Assembly: GCA_028532985.1 (NCBI GenBank)
Contig: JANCIK010000001.1
Location: 3,658,001-3,722,000, forward strand
DNA from: Stropharia rugosoannulata
Taxonomy: Eukaryota; Basidiomycota; Agaricomycetes; Agaricales; Strophariaceae
Length of the DNA: 64,000 nucleotides
Direction: 5' to 3'
Below the pieces are notes generated by a model. It did not search any database, had not been told where the DNA came from, and saw nothing but the letters and a program-made list of their open reading frames with translations. The translations under genes were made by a program, and so were the position numbers. Below are positions 12,507 to 24,300 of this stretch, in pieces. The number at the start of each line of letters is the position of its first letter. The stretch's first letter is position 1.

Positions 12507-13020
12507 CAGTATTTGATTTGGCGAGAGTGCTAGTGAATAGTAGTACGTTTTGAAGAGACCACTGGAGATTTGAAACAGAGAAGTCGAGGTGAAACCATGT
12601 TCATGAGACGCGTGCAAGACTTGCAGTTCGACAGTTTTTGACGGTGCTAAGACAGAAGGTCTGTCATTGTGTTTATATACTGTGTGGGCTGATGCACCTC
12701 ATGACCCCCCTCCCGGCAACTCTTAGCTTGTTATATTTTGAATGCGCAATTGAGCCCTTAATTATCCTATGAAGTCCATAAATACCGAGTAGCATAAAAA
12801 TAGGGACTATCATGGTACACGAGACCTGTAGCATTATACCATCTACAGGTTTATTCCATAATGATACGAACTTGAGAACCAATCCTATCAATTATTGTTC
12901 GCGCAGTACCTACGGAAAGATAACCCGATGCTCCGTTCACCCCGAATGACTTTTCTATGTATTTACTTCCACCAGGCTTTTAAGCTGCGAGCTTAGCCTT
13001 ACAGTAAAATCAGAGTGAAG
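12507..13020. other. Intergenic, divergent region
   Basis: Between the BTB gene (minus) and the esterase pseudogene (plus). Contains a minus-strand open frame at 12673-12891 without known domain and without splice context; I do not call it. Confidence 0.4.
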
Positions 13021-14880
13021 ATGAAGTTCCTTTCTGCTGCTCCCTGAGTCGCTATAACTCTTTCTGCATCACTCCTCCTGGTACTTGGGTCCAGTGGGCT
13101 AACCGTTTCAACCCAACAGGGCGCCGTAGCTGGGACGCAGGTATTACCCATCGTGCGCCAATTTCTGGGGATTCCATTCGCAACGGCCCAGTGTTGGCAG
13201 CGTCCCCAGCTGCCACCAAAAAGGAAAGGCGTATTTCAAGCGACGAAGTTCGCAGATGGGTGTTTGCAGAATCTTTCTCCTGCTAATGCCGAATACCTCA
13301 AGCTCAATGGAAACGGCGGTCTAGACATACCTTCGGGCGAGGACTGTCTTGCCGTCAACATATGGGCACCAAGCACAGGTCGGAAGCAGAAGACGGCCGT
13401 TCTTGTGTGAATATACGGTGGAGGGTTTGTCTTTGGATCCGTATGTTTTCAGGCAATAATGCTAATACTTTTCTGATATAACATGGGCCTTCAGATTGGC
13501 ATACCTGTATTCGAAGGTACCAACATGGTCCGCGACAACGATGATATTACACTTGTTACTTTCAATTATCGCCTCAATATATTCGGACAACCGAGCGCTC
13601 CTCAGTTAAACTATACAGATAATGTTAATCTTGGACTCTTGGATATAGAAGCCGCAATTCATTGGGTCCACGCCAACATAGCCAACTTTGGAGGTGATCC
13701 CGACCGGATCACTATATTTGGTCAGAGCGCTAGAGGAATAGCAGTGGATGCATACACGTTTGCGCACCCACATGATACAATATTTAAAGGTCAGCTCATA
13801 GCTCATGTATTTGCACTCACTTATGACTAATTTTTCTACAGGCGTTATTGCACAATCGTGCAGGTACTTCGTCTGGAATCACGTAACTTCCTGGCCCATA
13901 TGCTAAAAATAGAACAGTTTCTCTGGGGGCTTAGTACTCACAGGCACACCAGGGAATCATACTGATTGGAATACGGTTGCGTCTACAGTCGGTTGCGGAA
14001 GCGGTACGTAGGTAACGATATTATTCAATAGAAGTTATCAAATTCAGTCTTTTCACAGCCCCGACGATACAACAATTTCAATGCATGCAGGAAGTGCCTG
14101 CCATAACACTGCAAAACGCAGTCATTAGCACTGGGGCTGCGTTTTCACTGGTCATAAATAGTAGGTAGATTTTCCCCTCAGAAAATAACATACTTAGTTG
14201 AGTATCAGATACGACCACCTTTTCTGACATTGACACATGGGCCGCCAATGGCGACTTTCTTCGGGTCCCACTGCTAACAGGCACGACAGAAAATGAATAC
14301 GATATATTCGGTGTCGCTCAACAGCTCGTCACCGCTGGCTTCACCAACCCACTGCTGACACAACTTGGCGCTGATGCAAACACTGCCGTGAGTGTGTAAC
14401 GAGCATAAGCAAAATTCTGGATTAACACCTAGAATAAGATTGACGAAACTTGCCCCATAAGTCTCACCACTTTACATGTACCCACCTTCCGGTACCAGTA
14501 TCAAGCTGTGCTTCGCAGTCTCTCAGCTCGCCCAGACTTGCGGACATACCATTCCTCGGATATCCCCATGATCTTCGGGACGTACAACGGAACAGTCATC
14601 AACGGGACAAGTTTTCCCGCCACTGTTGACCAGGTGGCGTTGTCGAAGTACGTGCAAGGAGCATGGGTGGCCTTCGCGCGAGATCCGCTGGGAGGCCTTC
14701 CCGGCATTGGATGGCCTCTATATAACCCAGAAACACTGACGCTGGCGCAACTGGGCAATTTCTTCAACACGAGTGGCGTTGTCTTTGAGCAGAGCAGCTT
14801 CATCGATTCTGTTTGCAATCATCATCAAGACGTTTTCACTTCCATATTGACACAGGTCTCCCCGCTTTTACCTACATAGC
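13021..14880 (+). pseudogene. Type-B carboxylesterase, upstream tandem copy with nonsense mutations
   Basis: Clearly homologous along its length to the intact esterase at 15561-17432 (same exon order, same intron sites). Lesions visible: a TGA at 13045-13047 inside the signal peptide (MKFLSAAP-stop), and a TGA at 13408-13410 replacing the TGG of the VWIYGGGF motif, which in this family helps form the oxyanion hole. The nucleophile motif reads GQSARG instead of GQSAGG near 13718. A short in-frame deletion relative to copy two removes about seven residues before VPTFRYQYQ near 14475. A TAA at 14396-14398 is not a lesion because it falls in a GTGAGT...CTAG intron. The rest of the reading frame is well preserved, so the inactivation is probably recent. 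Confidence 0.8.
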
Positions 14881-15560
14881 TGAGTAAGTACTTGTATAGC
14901 CGCATTGAATAAATGACAATTGTGCCTTAAAGTTTTGTCTGTCGTCATAAGTCAATTTAATAGGTGCTCAAACACACAAGTCATGACAAACAATGGTGAC
15001 ACACTTCCGATACACCTTTGCAGACCTTTGTTGTGGGGGAAGAGAACAAATATATTTTCGGCACATAAGCTTCAGCTATGGTAGAGACAATTTCCTGCCA
15101 AGTTGTCAGATTACAATGTGCACCAGGAAATGTGTCAGAGCTTACCGGTACCATTAATGTAAACCAAAATAGGTTTCTGGGTACTCATTAGGTGAAGTTT
15201 GTTACAGCTATTGGTAAGCTCGGTTGAGTACTATGTGTTAACCAGTCTCGAGGCACTGTTCAAGAGACCCAGGAGTACCCTTGGGTAAAATTACCGCCAA
15301 AAGTAGTTACCAATTCGCACTGATCCCTTCCGTAACCACCACATGAGACCCTTTCATGCCAAGCCTGTTGCACAATTATACCATGAGTAGGCGTATGTTC
15401 ACAGAACTACATACGCATTTCTGCTTCTAATCAATCCCGCTGCGGAGAAGCATTCCGGACCCTGACTTACCAACAGGCAACCTTTCGAATCTATTTTTGT
15501 CGAGTCAAGTTCAAGTTATTTATACGGAAGGATTTTTGGATGTGAACTCAAGTTTTGAAG
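14881..15560. other. Spacer between tandem esterase copies
   Basis: 680 nt between the stop of the pseudogene and the ATG of the intact copy. It should hold the promoter of copy two. No other gene or repeat is recognised. Confidence 0.5.
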
Positions 15561-17432
15561 ATGAGATACCTTTCCATATTTTTCTCCGCTTTGGCTTTGT
15601 CCACTACGCCCCTGCTTGTATGCGGAACAGGATTGACCGTTTCCACAGAACAGGGACCCGTAGTCGGAACGCAGGTATTACCCACCGTGCGCCAATTTCT
15701 TGGGATTCCATTCGCAACGGCCCAGCGTTGGCAACGTCCCCAGCTTCCTTCAAAAAGGAATAGTGCATTCCAGGCGACAAAATTTGCAGATGGATGTTTA
15801 CAAAACCTCGCCCCTGCTAATGCCGAATACCTCAAGCTCAATGGAAACGGCGGTCTAGACGTACCTTCGGGCGAGGACTGCCTTGCCGTCAATATATGGA
15901 CACCAAGCACGGATAGGAAGCAGAAGACAGCCGTCCTAGTATGGATATATGGCGGAGGCTTCGTATTTGGAACTGTAGGGGCATTTCTTGTGCGTCTCAA
16001 GATTAACTCATAGACTGTTAACAGAGTGGCATACCTGTGTTCGAAGGAACCAACATGGTCCGCGACAACGACGATATCACGCTCGTCACGCTCAACTATC
16101 GTCTCAATATTTTTGGTCAGCCTAACGCGCCGCAGTTCAGTGCAAAGGACAACGTCAACTTCGGACTGCTGGACGTAGAAGCGGCTGTCCAATGGGTGCA
16201 TGCGAACATTGCGAACTTTGGAGGCGATCCTGAGAGAATAACAATATTCGGTCAAAGCGCCGGAGGAGCAGCAGTGGATGCATACACTTTTTCTCACCCG
16301 CATGACACAATCGTGAAAGGTGATGTACGCTGCTTAAATAGTCCCAAACTCGACTAACTTTCGTGCCTAGGCGTAATTGAGCAATCAGGCAGGTAAGCCA
16401 GAGACGTCCACCTGGATATTAGATCAGACTCTGAGAAGGGAACAGCGTCTCTGGATCAGTATCTGGAGTGGCACTCACAGGAACACCTGGAAATCATTCT
16501 GACTGGAATACCGTTGCATCAACAGTGGGCTGCGGGAGCGGTAGGTTGTATTATACATTATTCGAAGCGCTGCCTCACCTTTGCTGATAGCTACGACCAA
16601 GCAACAATTTGAATGCATGCAAAGGGTACCCGCGGTGACCCTTGAAAACGCTGTCATCAATACTGGGGCCGCGTTCGAGCTTGTTGTAGATAGTGAGTAC
16701 ATTGTTTCTGATCGCCCATTCATTCTGCTGAACAGGTAATCGCAAGATACGACAATTTTTGCTGATACACAAACTCGTGCCATTAATGGAGATTTCCTGC
16801 GCGTTCCATTGCTAATCGGGACGACGCAAAATGAGGCCGACATATTCATAGTCGCTCGGCAGCTTGTAACAGCAGGGTTCACTAATCCCCTCCTAACTGA
16901 ACTGAGCTCGGATGCAAGTACAGCGGTGAGTGTACAGCAAGCGCAAATAAATAGTAAATTAACGTACTTCCACTGCCAGCTCGACGAGACTTGTCTTATC
17001 AGCTTGACTGCAAGTAGGCGGTTGGATACAAAAGTGCCCACATTCTGCTATCAATACCAAGGTGTATTCCGCAGTCTTTCGACTCGTCCTGACTTGCGGG
17101 CATACCATTCTTCGGAAATACCAATGGTCTTTGGGACGTACAACGGAACAGTCATCAACGGCACAAGTCTCCCCGCCACTGTTGACCAGGTGGCGTTGTC
17201 GAAGTACGTACAAGGAGCATGGGTGGCCTTCGCGCGAGATCCAGCAGGAGGCTTGCCTAGTATTGGGTGGCCGTTGTATAACCCAGAAACACCCACGCTG
17301 GCACAACTGGGCAATTTCTTCAATACAAGTGGTGTTGTCTTCGAAGAAAGTAGCTTTATCGACGCAGTGTGCAACAATCAGGATGTCCTCGGTTCCATAT
17401 TGACACAGGTCTCCCCGCTTTTGCCTAGCTGA
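15561..17432 (+). CDS. Secreted type-B carboxylesterase/lipase
   Basis: Alpha/beta hydrolase of the carboxylesterase type-B family (cholinesterase/Candida rugosa lipase fold), predicted to be secreted and to cleave carboxylic esters. ATG 15561 gives MRYLSIFFSALALSTTPLL, a signal peptide ending near the CGTGL site. Then VRQFLGIPFATA, the EDCLAVNIW block near 15880, the oxyanion-hole VWIYGGGF near 15940, the nucleophile Ser in FGQSAGG near 16250 (the usual motif is GESAGG, so Gln replaces Glu beside the Ser), the acidic residue in IGTTQNEADIF near 16820 and the His in YHSSEIPMVFG near 17104. Ends with PLLPS at TGA 17430-17432. About five introns. The preceding gene is a damaged duplicate. Confidence 0.87.
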
Positions 17433-18034
17433 GTAACTAGTATAATTTGCCAATGATAAATTGTACAAGTACTTCTGCCTGAAAGTCGTTTCTTGTTATT
17501 TGTAAGGCAGGGTAAAACTGCAGGGTCCGTACTGATTGTAAAAGATCCATTCGGACCACAGTATGCTTAACCACCTCTGGTCAAGTTCCTATCGTCGGGA
17601 TCCTGTAGATCTGTTGCTCCCAATTTAAATGAAGTGAGCCCACTTTAATCGTTAGATAATGACTGGAAATGCCTTAAAAACCGCACTTAATCCAACATGC
17701 ATTGTACCTTAACCGTCGGTATGAGATTCAGAAGCTTCACAATTCCATATACGCCTATGAGCAGGCTGCCTTGGACTATATCTCATAGGAGATTTTGCGG
17801 ACAAAGAAGGCGAGCAATCGGGCCGGGACAACCCTATTTCTTTGAGATCTGCTGGTCCGTTCTTTTTCTTTGATGATTTGAGCCACTCATTCATTGAGAT
17901 GGACGTAAATATCAACAGTGAATCTTGAGCCGCAATCCTTCGACGCTTGTCCCTATACATTGACCGCCAAATCAGATTCGTGAGTTCAAGAAGAGTTGCT
18001 CACCCTTGATCGTGATACAGCCAACATCCTCAGA
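17433..18034. other. Intergenic, one doubtful minus-strand ORF
   Basis: Between two plus-strand genes. A minus-strand open frame at 17709-17960 encodes a Ser/Lys/Pro-rich peptide (SSKKKNGPADLKE) with coding-like composition, but it has no homologue that I recognise and no clear gene context. Nothing else stands out. Confidence 0.35.
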
Positions 18035-18689
18035 ATGAACAAGTCAATGCAGCACCCGTCTGAGACTGCGCCTTCAAGAACTGTCACAGAGAACGAAAAG
18101 AAAAATGTTGGAGGTGTTTTCGATTTCCAGGAGATAACTGTGACCCCTGCCGGGCCAGATGACGAGGACGGATACACCTTGGAGGGGTTCGGAGACATAT
18201 CTTTATCGAACATCGACTATGTTCCGCCGGCGCCAACCCTTCTTTCTCCGTCCAAAGCATTGGGAGTTAGGCCTCATGCATCGAAGACCAAAAGCACAGT
18301 ATGTCATCTTTCAGCCAGAACTACTGTCGAAGACTCATGCTCGAGTATAGAGCCCAAGAGGATCCGTCCACAAGCCCAAGGTGGCTTCGCGGTCTAGAGG
18401 GCGGATCAACTCTGCTGACATGTCATTCCCGTCCTTAGTCGCCACTTTGAAGAATCTGCGAGAAAGGGAAGAAACGGGTGGCATGTCCTCGGGCCATGTC
18501 GCTGGGCCTCCCGAAAAGCAGTTCCTCGACTTGTTAAACCTCGGAGGTGAAGCGGCGATATCGGAAGGCCGTTTGCGCCCAGATTTCAAAAATAGCGATG
18601 ATATGGATATGAGACATGGAGCTGAGCATGACAAAAATATAATTGGTGGGGGCACGAAGAAGAGAAAGGCGATACCACGATGGTTTTAG
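18035..18689 (+). CDS. Hypothetical basic protein, two exons
   Basis: Not recognised. Start chosen at ATG 18035 (MNKSMQHPSET) because the frame upstream meets a TGA at 17981-17983; an extra upstream exon cannot be excluded. The first exon contains an acidic stretch (GPDDEDGYTLEGFGDISLS). An intron with a GTATGT donor at about 18300 and a TATAG acceptor at about 18352 joins KST to SPRGSVHKPKVASRSRGRINSADMS in frame. The second exon has a short helix-prone segment (LVATLKNLREREE) and finishes with a basic cluster, TKKRKAIPRWF, at TAG 18687-18689, which could act as a nuclear localisation signal. No membrane segment or signal peptide. Function unknown. Confidence 0.55.
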
Positions 18690-18988
18690 GATATCCTGCA
18701 TATGTAGCTAGCGAGAGAAATAGAAAATCGCCCCTGAGCTAGCCGCAACGTGACTGTGAAAATGAACGTGCCCGCTTTTTGTCCTTTCTTGTCACGAACA
18801 CATGCTGTAGAGCGGCCCAGCCTCCTTCTTGACCACTTCTACATATCTTGAAAGTCCTCTGTGAAAGTCTCGCCACGGAGCGCAGTGTCGTTTCTGGTGT
18901 ATACTTCGTAGGTCGCTACGTCCCGACTCACTTTGTTGACTCACTAGCTTTTGTGTGCAGATACGACTAAAGGACATAAGAACGAGCT

Positions 18989-20740
18989 ATGTCGTTCCGG
19001 CCTGCTCTCGAGCCAGAGGATTGGGAGATAATTGGCTCAGACTGGTGGAGGACGTCCTTCTGCGATGTTCCGTGGTCATATATCTCCGGATCTGTCACCA
19101 AACTACGACGAAAGAGCTTCCATGGTCCGCTTGTGTGTATTCCCAAGGAGCATAGTCTTGGAGATGAAAATGAGTCAGTCAATCCAGAACTGGTTGGGGT
19201 CAAGACAGCTTTGGATGCCGTGGTTGCGTATGAGCGAGACGTAGGTTTCTACACTGCACTGTCGGATCTTCGCCTCGATGAGCGGAAAGTGGTCAACTGG
19301 AATCGGGAGGTAGATGGAGCAGAGTTGTTGGCAGAGACAAAGAAGGTGTGGGACGGCTTGCTGGACGACCTAATGAATGGACCGGCACTAGATGACAGCG
19401 ACGATTCGTCGCTTTCGTCCAGCGTCGAGCTCCATCGGTCTATTTCGGTCTTTTCAAGTTTGAGTTCAATTGACTCTATTGGATTACCAACGACCCCGAA
19501 AGCCAGATCTACCTTTGCTGACGTTGAAATAAAAGACGTTTCACCGTCTGGTAGCTCCTACTTCCCTCTTTCTCCGACAAGATCTCTCAATGCTGCTGCT
19601 TCTTCTTTCGTCCCAACTTTCTGTTCTCATCTAAACGATGAGCCAGTGAGTCTGGAAGAGAAACCCAAACCGATATCAGAATCATTCTCAAACTTCACAT
19701 TCCCTACGCTTAACGCAAATATGCCGACGCCGAAGACAAAGAAAGACGATCAGTTCTTCAGCGACGGAGCGAGCCCAGACGGCCTACTACCACCCTTTAT
19801 GCAAGACTCAAGTTCCTCTCGGAGCCGGAATCGCAAATCACGCACGCGAGAGATTGTAGACCGTTTGCGCTCTCGCATGACTCCCCCATATGAACCGTTG
19901 TCACAGACGACCGTTAGCCTCAGTCCGACTCCTGGTACAGCGGATACAAACTTCTCTGCCCAGCGAATTAGCGCGTCCGAAGATGGCGGCGACGCTGTCT
20001 CTCGTCTTCCTTCACCCTGTGAAGAGGAAGATGGATGGGTCGACATTTCTCAGCCGAACATGCCCTCTCCCGGCCAGAAGAACAAGCGTGCGCGCGAACT
20101 GCTGTTTGCTCTTACACGACGGCGGACGGACTCGCTGACGAACGAAAATAACAAGGGTAGCACTCCAGAGTTTGTTTCCCAGTATTCTGTGTCTTCACCA
20201 CCGCCAGGGCCACTACCCATTCCCTCGGCCGACGGTTGGGTAGAGCGCAGTCCCAAACCGCCTACGGAAATACCAAAAAAGTCGAAGCCCGCGCCAAACC
20301 ACGGCAGGAAGAAATCTGCCAACAACGTATCTCGCACTTCCTCTAACTCAGCTTCAAGCCATGCACAATCCCACTCTCATTCACATTTGCAACCCCCTCA
20401 TAGTCATCCTCCATTCCCTTCGACTGGGTACCCGCCTCACACCCCCAGTAGCGGCGCCATTCCGCAGATGCTTCCGCCGCAGATGCTCCCGCCGCCGTAC
20501 TTCTTCCCGGCCTATCCATCCGTCGGCGTACCGACGATGGCCGCGTACTCTCCATTTATGCAGATGCCTGCCTACCATATTGCCATGTCCATGCAAGCAA
20601 CGCAACTTCCTCCCCCAGCTGCATATGCTATGGGACCAGCTCTGGGAATACCCCCACAGCCTGTTGGAGTACAGGTAAAGCACGGTGGAAGCAGTGGGAA
20701 CGTGCCCCCTTTCCGTTCAAAGAACACGCCAGTCTGGTGA
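18989..20740 (+). CDS. Hypothetical 583-residue protein, intronless, low-complexity C-terminus
   Basis: Single open frame from ATG 18989 to TGA 20738-20740, unusual among intron-rich neighbours. The N-terminal 130 residues look folded (EDWEIIGSDWWRTSFCDVPWSYISG; then a helical region with ALDAVVAYERDVGFYTALSDL). Residues of about 140-330 are Ser-rich and probably disordered. Two DGWV motifs follow, near residues 348 (DGWVDIS) and 415 (DGWVERS), separated by a basic helix (KNKRARELLFALTRRR). The last 130 residues are His-rich (HAQSHSHSHLQPPHSHPP) then Pro/Met/Tyr-rich (PQMLPPQMLPPPYFFPAYP), ending in FRSKNTPVW. No catalytic motif, membrane segment or signal peptide. An intracellular scaffold or RNA/condensate-associated role would fit the composition, but that is only inference. 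Confidence 0.7.
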   Translation: MSFRPALEPEDWEIIGSDWWRTSFCDVPWSYISGSVTKLRRKSFHGPLVCIPKEHSLGDENESVNPELVGVKTALDAVVAYERDVGFYTALSDLRLDERKVVNWNREVDGAELLAETKKVWDGLLDDLMNGPALDDSDDSSLSSSVELHRSISVFSSLSSIDSIGLPTTPKARSTFADVEIKDVSPSGSSYFPLSPTRSLNAAASSFVPTFCSHLNDEPVSLEEKPKPISESFSNFTFPTLNANMPTPKTKKDDQFFSDGASPDGLLPPFMQDSSSSRSRNRKSRTREIVDRLRSRMTPPYEPLSQTTVSLSPTPGTADTNFSAQRISASEDGGDAVSRLPSPCEEEDGWVDISQPNMPSPGQKNKRARELLFALTRRRTDSLTNENNKGSTPEFVSQYSVSSPPPGPLPIPSADGWVERSPKPPTEIPKKSKPAPNHGRKKSANNVSRTSSNSASSHAQSHSHSHLQPPHSHPPFPSTGYPPHTPSSGAIPQMLPPQMLPPPYFFPAYPSVGVPTMAAYSPFMQMPAYHIAMSMQATQLPPPAAYAMGPALGIPPQPVGVQVKHGGSSGNVPPFRSKNTPVW

Positions 20741-21375
20741 ATCTGCACAACCACCACCTTCATTTTCATGATGCAGAACCGTTTTCCCCACCTGCTTCCC
20801 CATCAGACCGTCTGTCTGGACCGCTTGCTTACCGCCGCTTGCTTATTATGATAGCATTCACCTCACCTGCCAGTGCCCCGTGAATCATGTATTATCACAC
20901 ATGTTTGTTCTGTCGAAGCACTAACCAGGCCATTTCCTTTTATTTTCTCTTTTGGGCCGTCGTGGACCTTTCTTTGGTTGACCTCTTTTGCCATGCGTCT
21001 GTGCGTGTATTATATACATTGCCGACCCTGTCGTCTCTCCAGCTGCATACATCATGTGTATCGTGCAATGTGGTTGGTTACATTTCAGTACATAGCATTT
21101 TTTCTTGCTGCTCGATTATTTGCCTTTCCTTATCCCCGACGTCACAATTGCTTAAGTTGGCTCGAGGTTTATAGCATTTAAAATATTTTCTTGTCCCCGG
21201 TAGTTTTCTTTACACTTAGTAGTATACTTACAACATGCAAATGATCTCCTCTGATGCAATTTCGCATTACTTAAAAAAGTTACACGTTGATTGAACGTTG
21301 TCTAGACTGGCAGATCCATTATGTTAAGTATATTTTGAGGCTTGTAGAGAGCTTGCGACGATCGAAGTCGACTGG
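20741..21375. other. Intergenic region between convergent genes
   Basis: 3' flanks of the 583-residue gene (plus) and of glucosidase II alpha (minus). T-rich, with overlapping plus-strand open frames of no recognisable content. No gene called. Confidence 0.5.
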
Positions 21376-24300
21376 CTACTGAATAATGATAGCCCAATCC
21401 TTATGAACCAATACTCTAGGGTCCTTGATAGTCAGGATACTCGCCGTTGCTTCCTTCTTGTCGCCTGCAGCCACACCAGGAGTATACTCCCATGTGAGCT
21501 CATCGCCACCTTCTATCTTCACACTGCTAGGTTTGCTAGGCAAACCAAGCACGACGACTTTCTCCACCCTAACATCTGCAATGCTCTTCGCGAACTCATT
21601 ACCGGGGTTATATGTCGTGAGTGCGACACCGTCGACAGCTTCGGTAGGCTTTGCTGTGCCAAGATCGCCGCTGCTGATCCTAAGCCCTTTCTTGCCGGCC
21701 TTCTCAGCGACGAACTGGCGCCAGATGAAGTCGCCTTTAAGGTGGTTGTATGATATTCCGTCATCGAGGTAGAGTTCACCGCGGGCATTGCCGGCCTTGC
21801 CTAGTGCGATGCGGAGGGTGAATGGATCGTGCCTCATGAGGGATGACGCGCGCCTCGGGCGCTCACGCGTAGCGAGAATAGACCCGCCGCGGATGAAAAG
21901 TGGAATCTGGTGCAGTGCAGCAGGGACAGTAATCTCCTTGCCCTTCGATGATCCACGGTAGGCATGGTTGTTGGAGTAGTCATAGTAGACCTGCACGGGT
22001 AGCGTGAGTCATGACGCGAAACAAATAATGCTAGGACTAACCTGATCTTCTGCAAGGTACACTTTTGCCTCTTTGGCATCCTTAGCTGTGACGGGTTTTA
22101 CCAAAAGACCAGAGGAACCGATGTAATACTGGTCGTCGATATCAAACCCAGCCTGGTCCTTGGGGAACATAACGAATTGCGGCCTGAGAATGGGCATACC
22201 GGTGGTGCTCGTCTCCCGGAATGCGGTATACCACACCGGTAGAAGAGTGTAGCGCAGGCGCAGGATGTCCTTCACGATACCCTTGTATGGGTCATCAAGT
22301 AGGAATGGCTCGCGGCGCTTGGTATCGATATGCGCATGCGCTCTGAAGAAGGGTGCAAATGCGCCAACCTGGTACCACCTGACGAGCATCTCCGGTTCAG
22401 GGTTGCCAAAGAATCCACCAACATCAGCTGTGGAAGTGCAGTCAGGCATGGAAGAAGATGGGCGCATACAGGCCATGCAGACTTACATCCAGCAAAGCTG
22501 AAGCCTCCCAGTCCATTTGCAAGAACCATCTTGATCCCAACAGCCATGTGCTCCCATGTGCCGAGGTTATCACCCGTCCACATAGCACCAAAACGCTGAG
22601 AGCCCGCGAAGAATGCGCGGGTAAGTACGAAAGGGCGTTGGGGAGGATCCGTGCGTTCTGCTACAGCCTGATAAGTCAAATTCGACTATATCATCGTATC
22701 AGTACGGGTGATTCTGCAGTTGCAAAAAGGAAGCACTGACATAGAGCATGCCATTGATATTATGTATGTCGCGATGCTCCCAGCCACCATAATGGATGTT
22801 ATCCCTGGGCATACTGATTTCAGGTCCATTGAAAACAGAGGGCTTTATCATATCAATGAGGGGTTGTTGACACAGAAGGTGGTAGAGCTTACCTCGTTCA
22901 TATCATTCCAGATATGGATATCGGTTGTACTCTTAGTCCAAGACCATTTCTCGCCACCTTCAATCTTGAACATAGACTTCCACCAGTCCCATGACGTGGG
23001 ATTGAAGAAGTCAGTCCATGAACTGCTACCTGGCCAGCACCAGCCCTCATATTCTCCTTCTCCAGACTTGGGCTTGACAAGGATGCCAAGGTCAGAAGCC
23101 TCCTTGAATGCGGGATAGTTTTGGTCGCGCTTCAGATGAGGATCCACAATAACAACCATCTATGAACAGATATTATTGAACCTTCAATTTGTCATATGGT
23201 ACAACATACCTTGCGCCCGTTGGCAGACACGTCATTGGTCATCTCTACCGGGTCAGGGAAAGTCTTCTCATTCCACATAAAGTATTCATGATCTTTTGCG
23301 TATTCAATATCTAACCAGAAGACGTCCACAGGCATGTCTTCCTCATCGAATCGTTTCTGGACAGTACGCACATCATCTGAGCTGACGTAGTTCCATCGGC
23401 ACTGGTGGTAACCCAAGCTCCAGTCAGCAGGCATAGATTGAGTACCTGTGAGGCGAGCATATTGTTTGAAGACGTCCTCTGGAGTGGGACCAGGAAGAAG
23501 GAATATATCCATGATGCCGGACTCAGAAATCCAGTGCGTTTCAGTAGATTTGTCGGTGGAATGGGACACATCAATCCATGTATCTGATCCGACAACGTGG
23601 AAGACTGCAACAGTGGAATCCGTAGAATGGGCATGCATTAGGGGAATGGATCCATACAACGAGACAGGGGAAGAAGCGAGATATTCAAATACGTCACTGT
23701 TGTAGAGGCGGTAAGGATCGGTAAACGTTGATTCTTCCCCTGTAGTAGTTGGGAGTGCAAGGCGCGTGGCGTGCTGAGGGATACCGTACACGGTTCCATG
23801 GTTAGGGAAATTTATATCGACGGAGAGCGATTCAGGACCTAGATGTTTTCAGCTTTAGAAAATATATATAAACGCGCAAATAATAGATAATTTACCTTTG
23901 GGCTTTGAGTCCGTCCACTGACCGAAGCTTTCCTCCCAGTAATTATCCTCCTCCTCGCCTTCAAACCATGCATTGGGGTTTTCGCTTTTGATTACGACTT
24001 GCTCCTCTTCGCCTTCAGGTGGCTCCACGCCTTCCGGCTCAGGCTCTTCTGTAGGTGTAGCATCTACCTTGTTCCGGAAGTGTTCCATATGCAGGAGTCC
24101 TTGTCCATTGAGAACAACTTGTTCTTTGCCATTCCTGAGGAGGGAGACGCGTAGGGGTTCGTAGGTAATGACAACTTCAATCTCTTTCTTGGCGCCGTAA
24201 GTTGCACGAATGTCCTTTTTACCAGCAGTCCATTTGATGCCCTTGCTGACAGTCGGTTCTTCAATCAAGGCCCAAGAGGCAGCTTCGTCATATCTCTTTC

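Noticed and set aside
13045..13410. In-frame TGA codons read as selenocysteine or as reassigned TGA in the first esterase copy
   Set aside because: The intact tandem copy has TGG at the second site and no TGA at the first, and many genes in the window end with TGA, so these are nonsense mutations.
14396..14398. TAA as a third nonsense mutation in the esterase pseudogene
   Set aside because: It lies inside a GTGAGT...CTAG intron; removing that intron keeps the frame into the IDETC block.
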